DNA of 36,546 nt from an uncultured Clostridia bacterium (lineage in GTDB: Bacteria > Bacillota > Clostridia > Christensenellales > UBA3700). A program made the translations under genes and the position numbers. The DNA lies in NCBI GenBank assembly GCA_944380395.1, contig CALWHM010000017.1, positions 1 to 36,546 of the forward strand, written 5' to 3'. The first letter of the stretch is position 1, and each line of letters opens with the position of its first letter. Of this stretch, positions 1-7,570 are shown in pieces. Below the pieces are notes generated by a model. It was given only the letters and a program-made list of their open reading frames with translations, was not told the DNA's origin and ran no database searches.

Positions 1-95
1 ATATGAACATTACATACAAAAGTATTGCAGAGAAGAAAGCGGTAAAACTTTTCCGTTACTTCAAAGAGTAATCAGCCTGCGGTGGCTCACCGCCG
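1..95. repeat. 95-bp direct repeat, copy 1
   Basis: Bases 1-95 recur at 198-292 with one mismatch (T78 versus C275), giving a repeat period of 197 bp. The copy contains a small ORF (3-71, 22 codons, beginning MNITYKSIAEKK) and ends in a short perfect hairpin, GCGGTG-GCT-CACCGC (79-93). The copy starts at the window edge, so it may be longer or be part of a larger array. Function is unknown; an intergenic repeat family or a remnant of a mobile element are both possible. Confidence 0.9.
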
Positions 96-155
96 GCTCG
101 CTGCCGTCCCACGCTCCCATGTTAAGTGGTACTTGACACGAGTATTTTAGCTTGG

Positions 156-175
156 AATTTTAAATATTTAAAATT
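156..175. repeat. 20-bp perfect AT palindrome between the repeat copies
   Basis: AATTTTAAATATTTAAAATT is a perfect palindrome. It lies in the 102-bp spacer between the two 95-bp repeats, about 22 bp before the second copy. It could be a protein-binding site or simply AT-rich spacer; nothing in the sequence decides this. Confidence 0.6.
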
Positions 176-197
176 GAAATCATCCTTAATATTGGAG

Positions 198-292
198 ATA
201 TGAACATTACATACAAAAGTATTGCAGAGAAGAAAGCGGTAAAACTTTTCCGTTACTTCAAAGAGTAATCAGCCCGCGGTGGCTCACCGCCG
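198..292. repeat. 95-bp direct repeat, copy 2
   Basis: Second copy of the 1-95 repeat. The same 22-codon ORF sits at 200-268, with GGAG only two bases before its ATG, which is too close for an efficient ribosome-binding site. The terminal hairpin GCGGTG-GCT-CACCGC is at 276-290. The copy ends two bases before the stop codon of the minus-strand gene at 295, so its hairpin could help to end that transcript, although no T-run follows on the minus strand. Confidence 0.9.
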
Positions 293-294
293 CG

Positions 295-1212
295 TTATAG
301 TTGGGCGTCGAGTATATGCGGGTAGTGGTCCGTCATTGAGTCTGCGGGGTTTTCGCAGTCGAAGAAGGGGGAGGTTACTATATAGAATTTAAGTGGCGTT
401 ATATCTCCCTTTATCAGGATATGATCCCAAAGCCAATCCGTATGCGCCTGCACGTATTCTTCGTCGTAAGCCTTTTCTATGCTGTCAAGGAAGTCGAGGT
501 GCGCGTCCTTTGTGCCGGTGACTTTGATGAGGTCGGAGTAATTGGAGCCTGCGCCGTAATCTTCATCTACAAGCACGTTATAATCGCCCATAGCTATCAC
601 GGGCACGTTATATTGTTCTATTATGGAGTTTATGCGTTCGGCAAGTTCGGCTATCTGTGTGGTGCGGTATTCCACTTTTTTCTCGTCCGTGCCCAAATCA
701 AAGTGCGTGGAGGTGGCGGCAAAGCACTTTCCGCTCTCCTTTATCTCGAACACGCCCCAAGCCACCGCGCGGCAGCCGCTGGTATCGCGCTTGGAATATT
801 TTTCCACGCCGCCGTCTATCAAAGTAAGCTTGGTCTTGTCATACATCAGGTTTGTCTTTATGGACTTGTCGTGCACCAAAGCATAGGTGTCTTCCACGAG
901 TTCGGGGAAGTATTTGTACCAATCGGAGCACATCTCCTGCAAGGCGATGATATCGGGCGCGTAATGGCGGGTGAATTGCTCCATCATCAGGGCGCGGGGA
1001 TATACAGGCTCTCCGCCCCAAGACTCCATATGCACCAGCACGTTTACGGACATCGCGCGCACGTCGCTGCCTTCCGCGCGTGAGTTGTCCTGCTCGCGCA
1101 GCTCGTTGAACGCCCAATCGGGCAGCCTGTCCATATTCGCGCATGCCGCAACGCCCGCGCACACGGCGCAAAGCAGCACGATCGCCGCTGTCAAAATAAC
1201 GCGTTTTTTCAT
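295..1212 (-). CDS. Secreted endonuclease/exonuclease/phosphatase-family lipoprotein
   Basis: A 305-residue protein of the EEP fold (exonuclease III, DNase I, sphingomyelinase type), a Mg-dependent phosphodiesterase/phosphatase superfamily. The N-terminus MKKRVILTAA... is a lipoprotein signal ending in the lipobox VAAC (Cys24), so the mature protein should sit on the outer face of the membrane. Family motifs are all present: DIIALQE (metal-binding Glu93), STHFDLG (His170), MGDYN (Asp210, Asn212) and the closing TDHYP (Asp295, His296). A TTG start 18 bases upstream is possible, but ATG at 1212 has GGTGA at good distance and begins a proper signal peptide. It has its own promoter at 1258-1286 and is not in an operon. 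Substrate (DNA, sphingolipid, inositol phosphate) cannot be told from sequence. Confidence 0.85.
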   Translation of the reverse strand: MKKRVILTAAIVLLCAVCAGVAACANMDRLPDWAFNELREQDNSRAEGSDVRAMSVNVLVHMESWGGEPVYPRALMMEQFTRHYAPDIIALQEMCSDWYKYFPELVEDTYALVHDKSIKTNLMYDKTKLTLIDGGVEKYSKRDTSGCRAVAWGVFEIKESGKCFAATSTHFDLGTDEKKVEYRTTQIAELAERINSIIEQYNVPVIAMGDYNVLVDEDYGAGSNYSDLIKVTGTKDAHLDFLDSIEKAYDEEYVQAHTDWLWDHILIKGDITPLKFYIVTSPFFDCENPADSMTDHYPHILDAQL

Positions 1213-1257
1213 AATTTCACCGCCTGTCAATGCCGTAAGGCAGATATTCCTTAATTT

Positions 1258-1286
1258 ATTGTACAGCGGAGAAAGGGATTAGTCAA
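1258..1286 (-). promoter_or_regulatory. Sigma-A promoter of the EEP lipoprotein gene
   Basis: On the minus strand TTGACT (1281-1286), a 17-bp spacer and TACAAT (1258-1263) lie about 45 bases upstream of the ATG. Spacing and hexamers are close to consensus. Confidence 0.75.
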
Positions 1287-1319
1287 TATCAAAGATACGC
1301 TAACAAACGTAAATTATTA

Positions 1320-1355
1320 AATATAAATTAAAGCGCCCGCGCGGCGCGCGGGCGC
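1320..1355 (-). terminator. Intrinsic terminator of the ABC transporter operon
   Basis: Read on the minus strand, a perfect 10-bp GC stem (GCGCCCGCGC with its complement, 1333-1342 and 1346-1355) is followed by a T-rich tail (TTTAATTTATATTT). It begins 5 bases after the ATPase stop codon. Confidence 0.85.
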
Positions 1356-1360
1356 GTGTA

Positions 1361-2950
1361 TCAATATTTTTCTTCGCTCTTTCGCAAGAACGCCTTGGTT
1401 ATCTCGCTCTTGGGGTGGTCGAACACTTCTTCCGGCGTGCCCGATTCTTCCACAATGCCGCCCGTCATAAACAGCACCTTGTCCGCCACGTCGCGGGCAA
1501 AAGCCATCTCATGAGTGACGACTATCATAGTGCGGTCGGAGGACTTCAAGCCCTTTATCACTTTGAGCACTTCTCCCGTGAGTTCGGGGTCTAAGGCGGA
1601 AGTAGGTTCGTCAAAGCACAGTATATTGGGGCGCATTGCAAGGGCGCGCGCTATCGCCACGCGCTGGCACTGTCCGCCCGAGAGTTCGCAGGGGTAGGAG
1701 CGCACTTTTTCCGCAAGTCCCACCTGTTCCAAAAGCGAGTAGGCGTAGCGCTCTATCTCTCCGCGGCGGCGGGAGGCGTACTCGTGCTTGTCGGGAGTTC
1801 CGCCCTTGGCTGCGCATTCGTGAGCCGTCTTGCGCGCGGCTTCCACGTCCTCTTTTGCCAGCGTTTGAGCTATTATCTCCGCCTTATTGCGCAATCTCTC
1901 CGCTTTTGCCGCTGCGCCCGCGGCTTCCGCGCGTTCCGCCTTGGAGAACAGGGAGAGCATTTTCAGCTCTTCGCGGATCATCAGGCGGGGCGCAAGCGTG
2001 ATGTTGTCCAGTACGGTGTATTGCGGGAACAGATTAAAGCTTTGGAACACAAGTCCGAAGTGCAGGCGTTTACTGCGAATATACGCCGCGGAGTTCATCT
2101 TTTTCAGCTCTGCCGCTCCCTCTTTGCGCATACGGGCAAACTCGGCTTTGTTTGCCTTTGCCTCCTGCGAGGATACGGCTTTGTCCATATCCGTGCCGCC
2201 GCAGGCGATATACTTCGCGCGCGCACGCTTTAATATGCGTTCGGGTACGTCCTTGGTATTCAAAACGGCGGCGTAATCTTCCGCGTTTGAGGAAGAAAAC
2301 AGCCTTTCCAGCGCTTCTTTCATTGCGGTGCGGAGCTGCTTTATTTCGCCCTTTATTATCTTTTCGGGATTGAGGGAGCTTTTCACCTGCGCTTCGCCGC
2401 GCATAGCGCGCTGTTTTGCCTGCTCCAAGGACTGCGCTATAAGTTCGCTGCGCCGCCGCGAGCCGTAAAGCTCTTCCGCCGCTTTGCGGGCGGCGTCGGA
2501 CAGGAGCGGATTTTTCAAATATTCAAACAGGTCTTCCGTTTTGTCCGTCACGGGCAGGGGAAATTCGCGCTTTAAGTCGCTTTCAAAGCGGGCGAGCGGT
2601 CCCGTCACGCTGCGCACGTACCTCAAAGAGCAGGAAAGGCGCCTTAGTCCCCTGCACAGCGGAGAAGACAGGGACGACGAGAGCGTGCCGTCTTCCATCT
2701 TCACCTTGGACATATCGAAGAGTACGTTGTCGCCCACGGTGAGCACGCCCCTGTCCGCGCGCTCCAAAAAGGTTATGCAGCGCAAAAGGGTGGTCTTGCC
2801 GCTGCCGGAAGAGCCGATTATAGCCAGCACTTCGCCCTTGTGCAGATCAAAGGATATGCCTTTGAGCACCTTGGTGGCGCCGAAATTCTTGTATATGTCC
2901 TCCACCTTCAAATAAGGCGCTAAGGAAGTTGCATTATTATTTTTATCCAT
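1361..2950 (-). CDS. Polar amino-acid ABC transporter ATPase with two large insertions
   Basis: This is the ATP-hydrolysing subunit of a polar amino-acid importer (GlnQ/HisP family), acting on the cytoplasmic face with the permease encoded just upstream. Family members are about 240-250 residues; this one has 529. The standard parts are intact: Walker A GSSGSGKT (46-53), Q-loop VFQSFNLFPQ (Gln303), signature LSGGQ (423-427), Walker B ILCFDE (443-448) and switch His480. The extra length lies in two places, about residues 81-293 between the Walker A region and the Q-loop, and about 325-400 between the Q-loop and the signature. Both inserts are rich in Ala, Lys, Glu and Arg and look helical. No frameshift or stop interrupts them. 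The start is ATG at 2950, one base after the permease stop, with AGGTG overlapping the permease end. A histidine substrate is inferred from the promoter. Confidence 0.9.
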   Translation of the reverse strand: MDKNNNATSLAPYLKVEDIYKNFGATKVLKGISFDLHKGEVLAIIGSSGSGKTTLLRCITFLERADRGVLTVGDNVLFDMSKVKMEDGTLSSSLSSPLCRGLRRLSCSLRYVRSVTGPLARFESDLKREFPLPVTDKTEDLFEYLKNPLLSDAARKAAEELYGSRRRSELIAQSLEQAKQRAMRGEAQVKSSLNPEKIIKGEIKQLRTAMKEALERLFSSSNAEDYAAVLNTKDVPERILKRARAKYIACGGTDMDKAVSSQEAKANKAEFARMRKEGAAELKKMNSAAYIRSKRLHFGLVFQSFNLFPQYTVLDNITLAPRLMIREELKMLSLFSKAERAEAAGAAAKAERLRNKAEIIAQTLAKEDVEAARKTAHECAAKGGTPDKHEYASRRRGEIERYAYSLLEQVGLAEKVRSYPCELSGGQCQRVAIARALAMRPNILCFDEPTSALDPELTGEVLKVIKGLKSSDRTMIVVTHEMAFARDVADKVLFMTGGIVEESGTPEEVFDHPKSEITKAFLRKSEEKY

Positions 2951-2951
2951 A

Positions 2952-3605
2952 TCACACCTTATAGTAGTTGAGTTTTTTCTCCATATAGCCGAAAAGCAAG
3001 GTCAGAATGCCGTTGAACACCAAATAGAACACGCCCGCATAGAACACCGGCCATATGACGGCATAAGTGTTTTGCAGGTTGTTGGCGGTGCGTACAAGCT
3101 CGTTTACCGCTATTATTTGGGCAAGGGAAGTATCCTTGACCAACGTTATTATCTCATTGCTCATAGGCGGCAGTATGCGCTTTATCATCTGCGGCAGGAT
3201 CACGCGGAAGAAAATCTGAATGCGCGTCATACCCAGCACGTATCCCGCTTCGTATTGTCCGCGGGGCAGGTTCTGAATGCCGCTGCGGTATATCTCCGAA
3301 AAATAGCAGGAGTAGTTGATGGTGAAGGCTATCACCAGCGCGGTCATACGTTCGCTGTATTGCCAATTGAACAAAAGACCGGGGCCGTAGAACACGACGA
3401 TTATCTGCAGCAAAAGGGGAGTGCCGCGCACCACCCAGATTATGGCTTTGAAAAGATAAGAAAGCGGCTTGAACCGCGAGGTGGAGCAGGCGCATACCAC
3501 AAGTCCGAGCGGAATGGCGAGCACGAGAGTAAGCGCAAAAAGCAGCACCGTTTTGCCGAAGCCTTCAAAAAGCTGTGCGGTGGCATATTCGAATGTCAAA
3601 CCCAT
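2952..3605 (-). CDS. Polar amino-acid ABC transporter permease
   Basis: A 217-residue inner-membrane permease of the HisM/GlnP (His/Glu/Gln/Arg/opine) family. Hydrophobic segments begin at about residue 15 (FGKTVLLFALTLVLAIPLG), and the cytoplasmic EAA loop is clear as EAGYVLGMTRIQIFFRVILP, which docks on the ATPase. The chosen start, ATG at 3605, follows GAGGTACTTATACTT, a good ribosome-binding site; an in-frame TTG at 3653 would add 16 residues but lies inside a terminator hairpin. Only one permease gene is present, so the channel is presumably a homodimer. It lies between the binding-protein and ATPase genes, downstream of an internal terminator. Confidence 0.93.
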   Translation of the reverse strand: MGLTFEYATAQLFEGFGKTVLLFALTLVLAIPLGLVVCACSTSRFKPLSYLFKAIIWVVRGTPLLLQIIVVFYGPGLLFNWQYSERMTALVIAFTINYSCYFSEIYRSGIQNLPRGQYEAGYVLGMTRIQIFFRVILPQMIKRILPPMSNEIITLVKDTSLAQIIAVNELVRTANNLQNTYAVIWPVFYAGVFYLVFNGILTLLFGYMEKKLNYYKV

Positions 3606-3620
3606 AAGTATAAGTACCTC

Positions 3621-3651
3621 AAAAAACGGCGCGGCAAGACATTGCCGCGCC
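3621..3651 (-). terminator. Internal intrinsic terminator between binding protein and permease
   Basis: On the minus strand a perfect 10-bp stem, GGCGCGGCAA-TGTC-TTGCCGCGCC (3628-3651), is followed by G and TTTTTT (complement of 3621-3626). It lies 14 bases after the binding-protein stop and 15 bases before the permease start. Such partial terminators normally let the binding protein be made in excess over the membrane subunits. Confidence 0.85.
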
Positions 3652-3665
3652 AAGATATTTTTGAA

Positions 3666-4511
3666 TTAAGCAGCTTCCACGTTGTAAGCGATGGGCGCAA
3701 ACAGAGTGTAACCGATGATTATCTTGCCCCTGGCGACGATGTAGTCCCAGCTGGACTTGTCGGAGATGCTGTCCCATTGAGAAGTGTATTCTATGGGCAG
3801 GAGCACGTCTTTAAGGCCGTACTTTTCACCGATGGTCTTTATCGTGTCGTTTGCCCACAGCTTGGCGAGGGAAGCGTTTATCTTGTCCATAAGCGCGGTT
3901 TCGCCCTTGCGCGCCGCAATGCCGTAATATTCGTCTTCTTTGGCTATATTCACTTCGGCTATCATCAGGCTGTCGGCATAATTGCTGCCCGTTTCGTTGA
4001 TGTAATAGCCCGCCATAACGCTGTCCATAACGCCGATGTCCGCGCTGCCCGCGTTGAGTTCGGTAAGCACGTTTATCTGCGCGGTCACGCCGATGAGCGT
4101 AGCGCCCAAATCGGTGATAAGCTCTGCGCCCGCGCTGCCGTTTTCCGCGGACCACTTGTCGGAAGCAAGCATTTTGTCCAAAGTGTCAAACTTGTCCGCG
4201 TCCGCCTTTCTGATGATGGCGACCTGTCGGTTGAGCATATAAGGCTCGCTTATCTCCCACGCAGCTTCGCGTTCGGGAGTGATGGTCATACCGTTCCACA
4301 GAAGATCCACGTTCTTGGATTCCAGCTCGTTCTCCTTGGTGTCCCAATTTATCTGGACAAATTCCACTTCCACGCCCAAATCTTCGCCCACGGCTTTGGC
4401 AAGCTCTATGTCAAAACCCACAAGCTCCGTTTTGGAGCATGCCGCGGCGCCGAGCACGGCGGTGAGGAGCACAGCCGCAAGAATGAGCGCGATAACTATC
4501 TTCTTTTTCAT
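3666..4511 (-). CDS. Amino-acid ABC transporter substrate-binding lipoprotein, apparently circularly permuted
   Basis: A 281-residue solute-binding protein of family 3 (SBP_bac_3), which captures an amino acid outside the cell and delivers it to the permease. The signal peptide ends in the lipobox AAAC (Cys25). Ligand-binding features include WNGMTITPERE (Arg81, the usual carboxylate-binding Arg) and VMDSV (Asp163, the usual amino-group-binding Asp). In normal members the first strand (consensus like GKLVVGTDATYPPF) follows the lipobox and precedes LVGFDIDLAKAI. Here LVGFDIELAKAVGEDL starts only four residues after Cys25, and the missing strand, GKIIIGYTLFAPIAYN, is found at residues 262-277 at the very C terminus. 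Total mature length (about 256) is normal, so this is a rearrangement and not a truncation. Start ATG has GAGGTG five bases upstream. Histidine as ligand is inferred from the shared operator. Confidence 0.9.
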   Translation of the reverse strand: MKKKIVIALILAAVLLTAVLGAAACSKTELVGFDIELAKAVGEDLGVEVEFVQINWDTKENELESKNVDLLWNGMTITPEREAAWEISEPYMLNRQVAIIRKADADKFDTLDKMLASDKWSAENGSAGAELITDLGATLIGVTAQINVLTELNAGSADIGVMDSVMAGYYINETGSNYADSLMIAEVNIAKEDEYYGIAARKGETALMDKINASLAKLWANDTIKTIGEKYGLKDVLLPIEYTSQWDSISDKSSWDYIVARGKIIIGYTLFAPIAYNVEAA

Positions 4512-4568
4512 AAAAACACCTCTTATTTCGTTTTCCCCCGGGGCAGTGATACCGCAAAGGATAATCCT

Positions 4569-4597
4569 ATTATACTTTATCGCATTAAAGTTGTAAA
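4569..4597 (-). promoter_or_regulatory. Promoter of the amino-acid ABC transporter operon
   Basis: Minus strand TTTACA (complement of 4592-4597), 17-bp spacer, TATAAT (complement of 4569-4574), about 60 bases upstream of the binding-protein ATG. The spacer holds a 16-bp inverted repeat also found in the his promoter. Confidence 0.85.
4575..4590 (-). promoter_or_regulatory. Putative HisR/YerC operator, transporter copy
   Basis: CTTTAATGCGATAAAG on the minus strand fills the spacer between -35 and -10. It matches the his-operon site CTTTAATGTATTAAAG at 14 of 16 positions, and both have CTTTA...TAAAG arms. A repressor bound here would block RNA polymerase. The rest of the 4512-4839 gap holds the nrdD promoter region and otherwise nothing recognised. 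Confidence 0.65.
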
Positions 4598-4755
4598 GCG
4601 TTTTGACATACTTTTTTTGCCTTGGAGCAAACGAATGAGCGAAAAGGGTAAAAGATAATTTGCGCGCGGTTTATCACCGTTCGGAATTTAATGGCACATT
4701 TTCGGCTCAAATAAGAAAAGGCTGAAATAAAGAGCCGTAAATTGGCTGAAAAAAA

Positions 4756-4803
4756 TCGCAAGATGTTGGAAAAGTGTTTGACTTTGAACACAATATATAG
4801 TAT
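4756..4803 (+). promoter_or_regulatory. Tandem NrdR boxes upstream of nrdD
   Basis: ACACAATATATAGTAT (4788-4803) fits the NrdR-box consensus (ACAC-W-ATATAT-W-GTGT) except near its last bases. A weaker match, TCGCAAGATGTTGGAA (4756-4771), lies 16 bp upstream, the usual three-helical-turn spacing for NrdR box pairs. The strong box overlaps the promoter spacer and -10, as expected for repression of ribonucleotide reductase genes by ATP/dATP-sensing NrdR. Confidence 0.75.
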
Positions 4804-4806
4804 CCT
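4778..4806 (+). promoter_or_regulatory. nrdD promoter
   Basis: TTGACT (4778-4783), 17-bp spacer, TATCCT (4801-4806). The -10 is imperfect. A transcript from here would have a short leader of about 27 bases before the nrdD ATG. Confidence 0.65.
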
Positions 4807-4839
4807 AGTAACAGTTTTTCAAGATAAGGAGCGGTCATT

Positions 4840-6963
4840 ATGCAAGTTGTTAAACGTGACGGAACTTTTGCCGAATACGACAGGACCAAAATAGCGGTAG
4901 CCATAGGTAAAGCGAACGCGGACGTGGAAGAGAGCGAACGCGCGAGCGAGAAGGAGATCAAGGAGATCTTGGAGTATATCGAGCACAAAAACCGCAAGCG
5001 TATGCTGGTGGAGGACATCCAGGACATAATAGAAGAGCGCTTGATGGCATACGGGCACTACGAGCTCGCCAAAAAGTACATCATCTATCGCTTTACCCGC
5101 GCGCTCATCCGCAAGGCGAACACCACGGACGAAGCCATTTTGGGACTTATCCGCAACTCCAATAAGGATCTGATGGAAGAAAATTCCAACAAGAACGCGT
5201 TGGCTGCTTCCACGCAGCGCGACCTTATCGCGGGCGAAGTGTCCAAGGACCTCACGCGCCGCATTCTGCTTCCCGAAAAGATAGCAAAGGCGCACGACGA
5301 GGGCGTACTGCACTTTCACGACGCGGACTACTTTATTCAGCCCATATTCAACTGCTGCCTTATAAATATAGGGGATATGCTGGACAACGGCACCGTGATG
5401 AACGGAAAACTCATAGAAAGCCCCAAGAGCTTTCAGGTGGCGTGCACTATAACCACGCAGATAATTGCCGCCGTGGCATGTTCGCAGTACGGCGGTCAGT
5501 CAGTGGATATACGCCATTTGGGAAAATATCTGAGGCGCAGCAAGGAGAAGTTCCGCAGGCATTATAAGGAGATATTCCCCGACATCACCGATGAGGAGAT
5601 GGAAAAACTGCTTGCAGACAGGGTGCAGGAAGAGCTGCGCGCGGGCGTGCAGACAATACAATATCAGATAAACACGTTGATGACCACCAACGGTCAGTCC
5701 CCGTTCGTCACGCTGTTTTTGTATTTGGACAAGGATGACGAGTATATAGAGGAGAACGCGCAGATAATAATGGAGATACTGCGCCAGCGTTACGAGGGCA
5801 TAAAGAACGAGAAGGGCGTTTACATCACCCCCGCGTTTCCCAAGCTGGTGTATGTGCTTGACGAGCACAACAGCCTGAAGGGCGGCAAATACGATTATGT
5901 GACGGAACTTGCCGTCAAGTGCTCTTCCAAGCGCCTTTATCCCGACTACATCTCCGCCAAGAAGATGCGCGAGAATTACGAGGGCAACGTGTTCAGCCCT
6001 ATGGGCTGCCGCTCATTCCTCTCCCCGTGGAAGGACGAAAACGGCAACTACAAGTTTGAAGGCAGGTTCAATCAGGGCGTTGTCAGCATAAATCTGCCGC
6101 AGATAGCTTTGGCTGCCGACGGCGATGAGGAAAAGTTCTGGAAGCTGATGGACGAAAGGCTGCAGCTTTGCTTTGAAGCGCTGATGTGCAGGCACAACGC
6201 GCTCAAAGGCGTGAGGAGCGACGTTTCCCCCATACATTGGCAGTACGGCGCGATAGCCCGCCTTGACAAAGGTGAGACGATAGACAAGCTGCTCTACGGC
6301 GGATATTCCAGCATCTCTTTGGGATATATCGGACTTTACGAAGTGACCAAACTGATGACGGGCGAACCGCAGACCACGCCCAAGGGCGAGGAGTTTGCGC
6401 TGCGCGTTATGAACAAACTGCGCGAGACCACGGATAAGTGGAAGGCGGAGACCAACATAGGCTTTGCCCTCTACGGCACGCCGGCGGAGTCGCTTTGCTA
6501 CCGCTTTGCGCGCATAGACAAGGAAAAGTACGGCACGGTCAAGGACGTGACGGACAAGGGATATTACACCAACTCTTATCACGTGGACGTGAGGGAACAC
6601 ATAGACGCGTTCAGCAAGTTCTCCTTCGAAGCGCAGTTCCAGAAGATATCCAGCGGCGGCTGCATTTCTTATGTGGAGATACCCAATATGCAGCACAATT
6701 TGGAGGCTATGCGCGAGGTGGTCAAGTTTATCTACGACAATATCCAATACGCGGAGTTCAACACTAAGAGCGACTACTGCCACGTTTGCGGTTACGACGG
6801 CGAGATAATGATAAACGACGACAACGAGTGGGAGTGCCCCAACTGTCACAACAAGGATCACAGAAAGATGAACGTCACCCGCCGCACCTGCGGATATTTG
6901 GGCGAGAACTTCTGGAATTTGGGCAAGACCAAAGAGATAAAGGCGCGCGTACTGCATTTGTGA
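4840..6963 (+). CDS. nrdD: Anaerobic (class III) ribonucleoside-triphosphate reductase
   Basis: A 707-residue glycyl-radical enzyme that reduces ribonucleoside triphosphates to deoxyribonucleotides without oxygen. An ATP-cone (about residues 1-90, starting MQVVKRDGTFAEYDRTKI) senses ATP/dATP. The C terminus carries a zinc ribbon with Cys647, Cys650, Cys666 and Cys669 (CHVC...CPNC), then RRTCGYLGENFW, in which Gly685 is the expected radical site. Length is typical. AAGGAG precedes the ATG by 9 bases. It is one base upstream of its activase gene nrdG and is probably controlled by NrdR through the boxes at 4756-4803. No aerobic reductase is seen in the window. Confidence 0.98.
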   Translation: MQVVKRDGTFAEYDRTKIAVAIGKANADVEESERASEKEIKEILEYIEHKNRKRMLVEDIQDIIEERLMAYGHYELAKKYIIYRFTRALIRKANTTDEAILGLIRNSNKDLMEENSNKNALAASTQRDLIAGEVSKDLTRRILLPEKIAKAHDEGVLHFHDADYFIQPIFNCCLINIGDMLDNGTVMNGKLIESPKSFQVACTITTQIIAAVACSQYGGQSVDIRHLGKYLRRSKEKFRRHYKEIFPDITDEEMEKLLADRVQEELRAGVQTIQYQINTLMTTNGQSPFVTLFLYLDKDDEYIEENAQIIMEILRQRYEGIKNEKGVYITPAFPKLVYVLDEHNSLKGGKYDYVTELAVKCSSKRLYPDYISAKKMRENYEGNVFSPMGCRSFLSPWKDENGNYKFEGRFNQGVVSINLPQIALAADGDEEKFWKLMDERLQLCFEALMCRHNALKGVRSDVSPIHWQYGAIARLDKGETIDKLLYGGYSSISLGYIGLYEVTKLMTGEPQTTPKGEEFALRVMNKLRETTDKWKAETNIGFALYGTPAESLCYRFARIDKEKYGTVKDVTDKGYYTNSYHVDVREHIDAFSKFSFEAQFQKISSGGCISYVEIPNMQHNLEAMREVVKFIYDNIQYAEFNTKSDYCHVCGYDGEIMINDDNEWECPNCHNKDHRKMNVTRRTCGYLGENFWNLGKTKEIKARVLHL

Positions 6964-6964
6964 T

Positions 6965-7552
6965 ATGAACTTTGCAACCATAAAAAAATACGACGTCGCC
7001 AACGGACCGGGCGTGAGGGTGTCCTTATTCGTAAGCGGTTGCACACATCGCTGCAAGGGCTGTTTCAACGCGGAGGCGTGGGACTTTGATTACGGTCAGC
7101 CGTACACGGCAAAGACGGAAGAGGAGATACTTTCCGCGCTTGACCATTCGTATATAGCCGGGCTTTCGCTTTTGGGCGGAGAGCCGTTCGATCCGCGCAA
7201 TCAGGAGACGGTGTGTGGCTTGCTCAAAAAGGTGAGGGCGCGCTTTCCGCAAAAGGACGTGTGGTGCTACACGGGCTATACGCTGGACAAGGACCTTAAA
7301 GAGGGCGGTGCGGCGTATACTCCGTTTACAAAGGATATGCTTGAGAGCATAGACGTGATCGTGGACGGAGAGTTCGTGGAGGCGCTGAAAGACATAAAGC
7401 TGAGGTTCCGCGGTTCGTCCAATCAGCGCATTATAGATTTGAAGCGCACGCGCGGAAGCGGAGAGATAAAACTTTGGCTGGACGGCGGCGTGGACGGCAC
7501 ATATTACGCGGATAAGGATTTGGCTAAGGGCAAATCCGAATATAAGGGATAA
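6965..7552 (+). CDS. nrdG: Anaerobic ribonucleotide reductase activating protein (radical SAM)
   Basis: A 195-residue radical-SAM activase that installs the glycyl radical on NrdD using a 4Fe-4S cluster and S-adenosylmethionine. The cluster motif C-x3-C-x2-C is seen as SGCTHRCKGCFN near residues 21-32, and SLLGGEPFDP matches the family SAM-binding GGEP region. The ATG lies one base after the nrdD stop; no strong separate ribosome-binding site is visible, so translation is probably coupled. Slightly longer than the approximately 155-175 residues of many homologues, the extra being a C-terminal tail. Confidence 0.97.
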   Translation: MNFATIKKYDVANGPGVRVSLFVSGCTHRCKGCFNAEAWDFDYGQPYTAKTEEEILSALDHSYIAGLSLLGGEPFDPRNQETVCGLLKKVRARFPQKDVWCYTGYTLDKDLKEGGAAYTPFTKDMLESIDVIVDGEFVEALKDIKLRFRGSSNQRIIDLKRTRGSGEIKLWLDGGVDGTYYADKDLAKGKSEYKG

Positions 7553-7570
7553 TAATAAGGATAATAAATA

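Noticed and set aside
1-292. CRISPR array
   Set aside because: Only two copies, 95 bp each, with a 102-bp spacer; no cas genes.
1361-2950. ABC ATPase extension as a frameshift or gene-fusion artefact
   Set aside because: The reading frame is continuous, motifs are in order on both sides of both inserts, and the inserts use the same codon style as the flanks.
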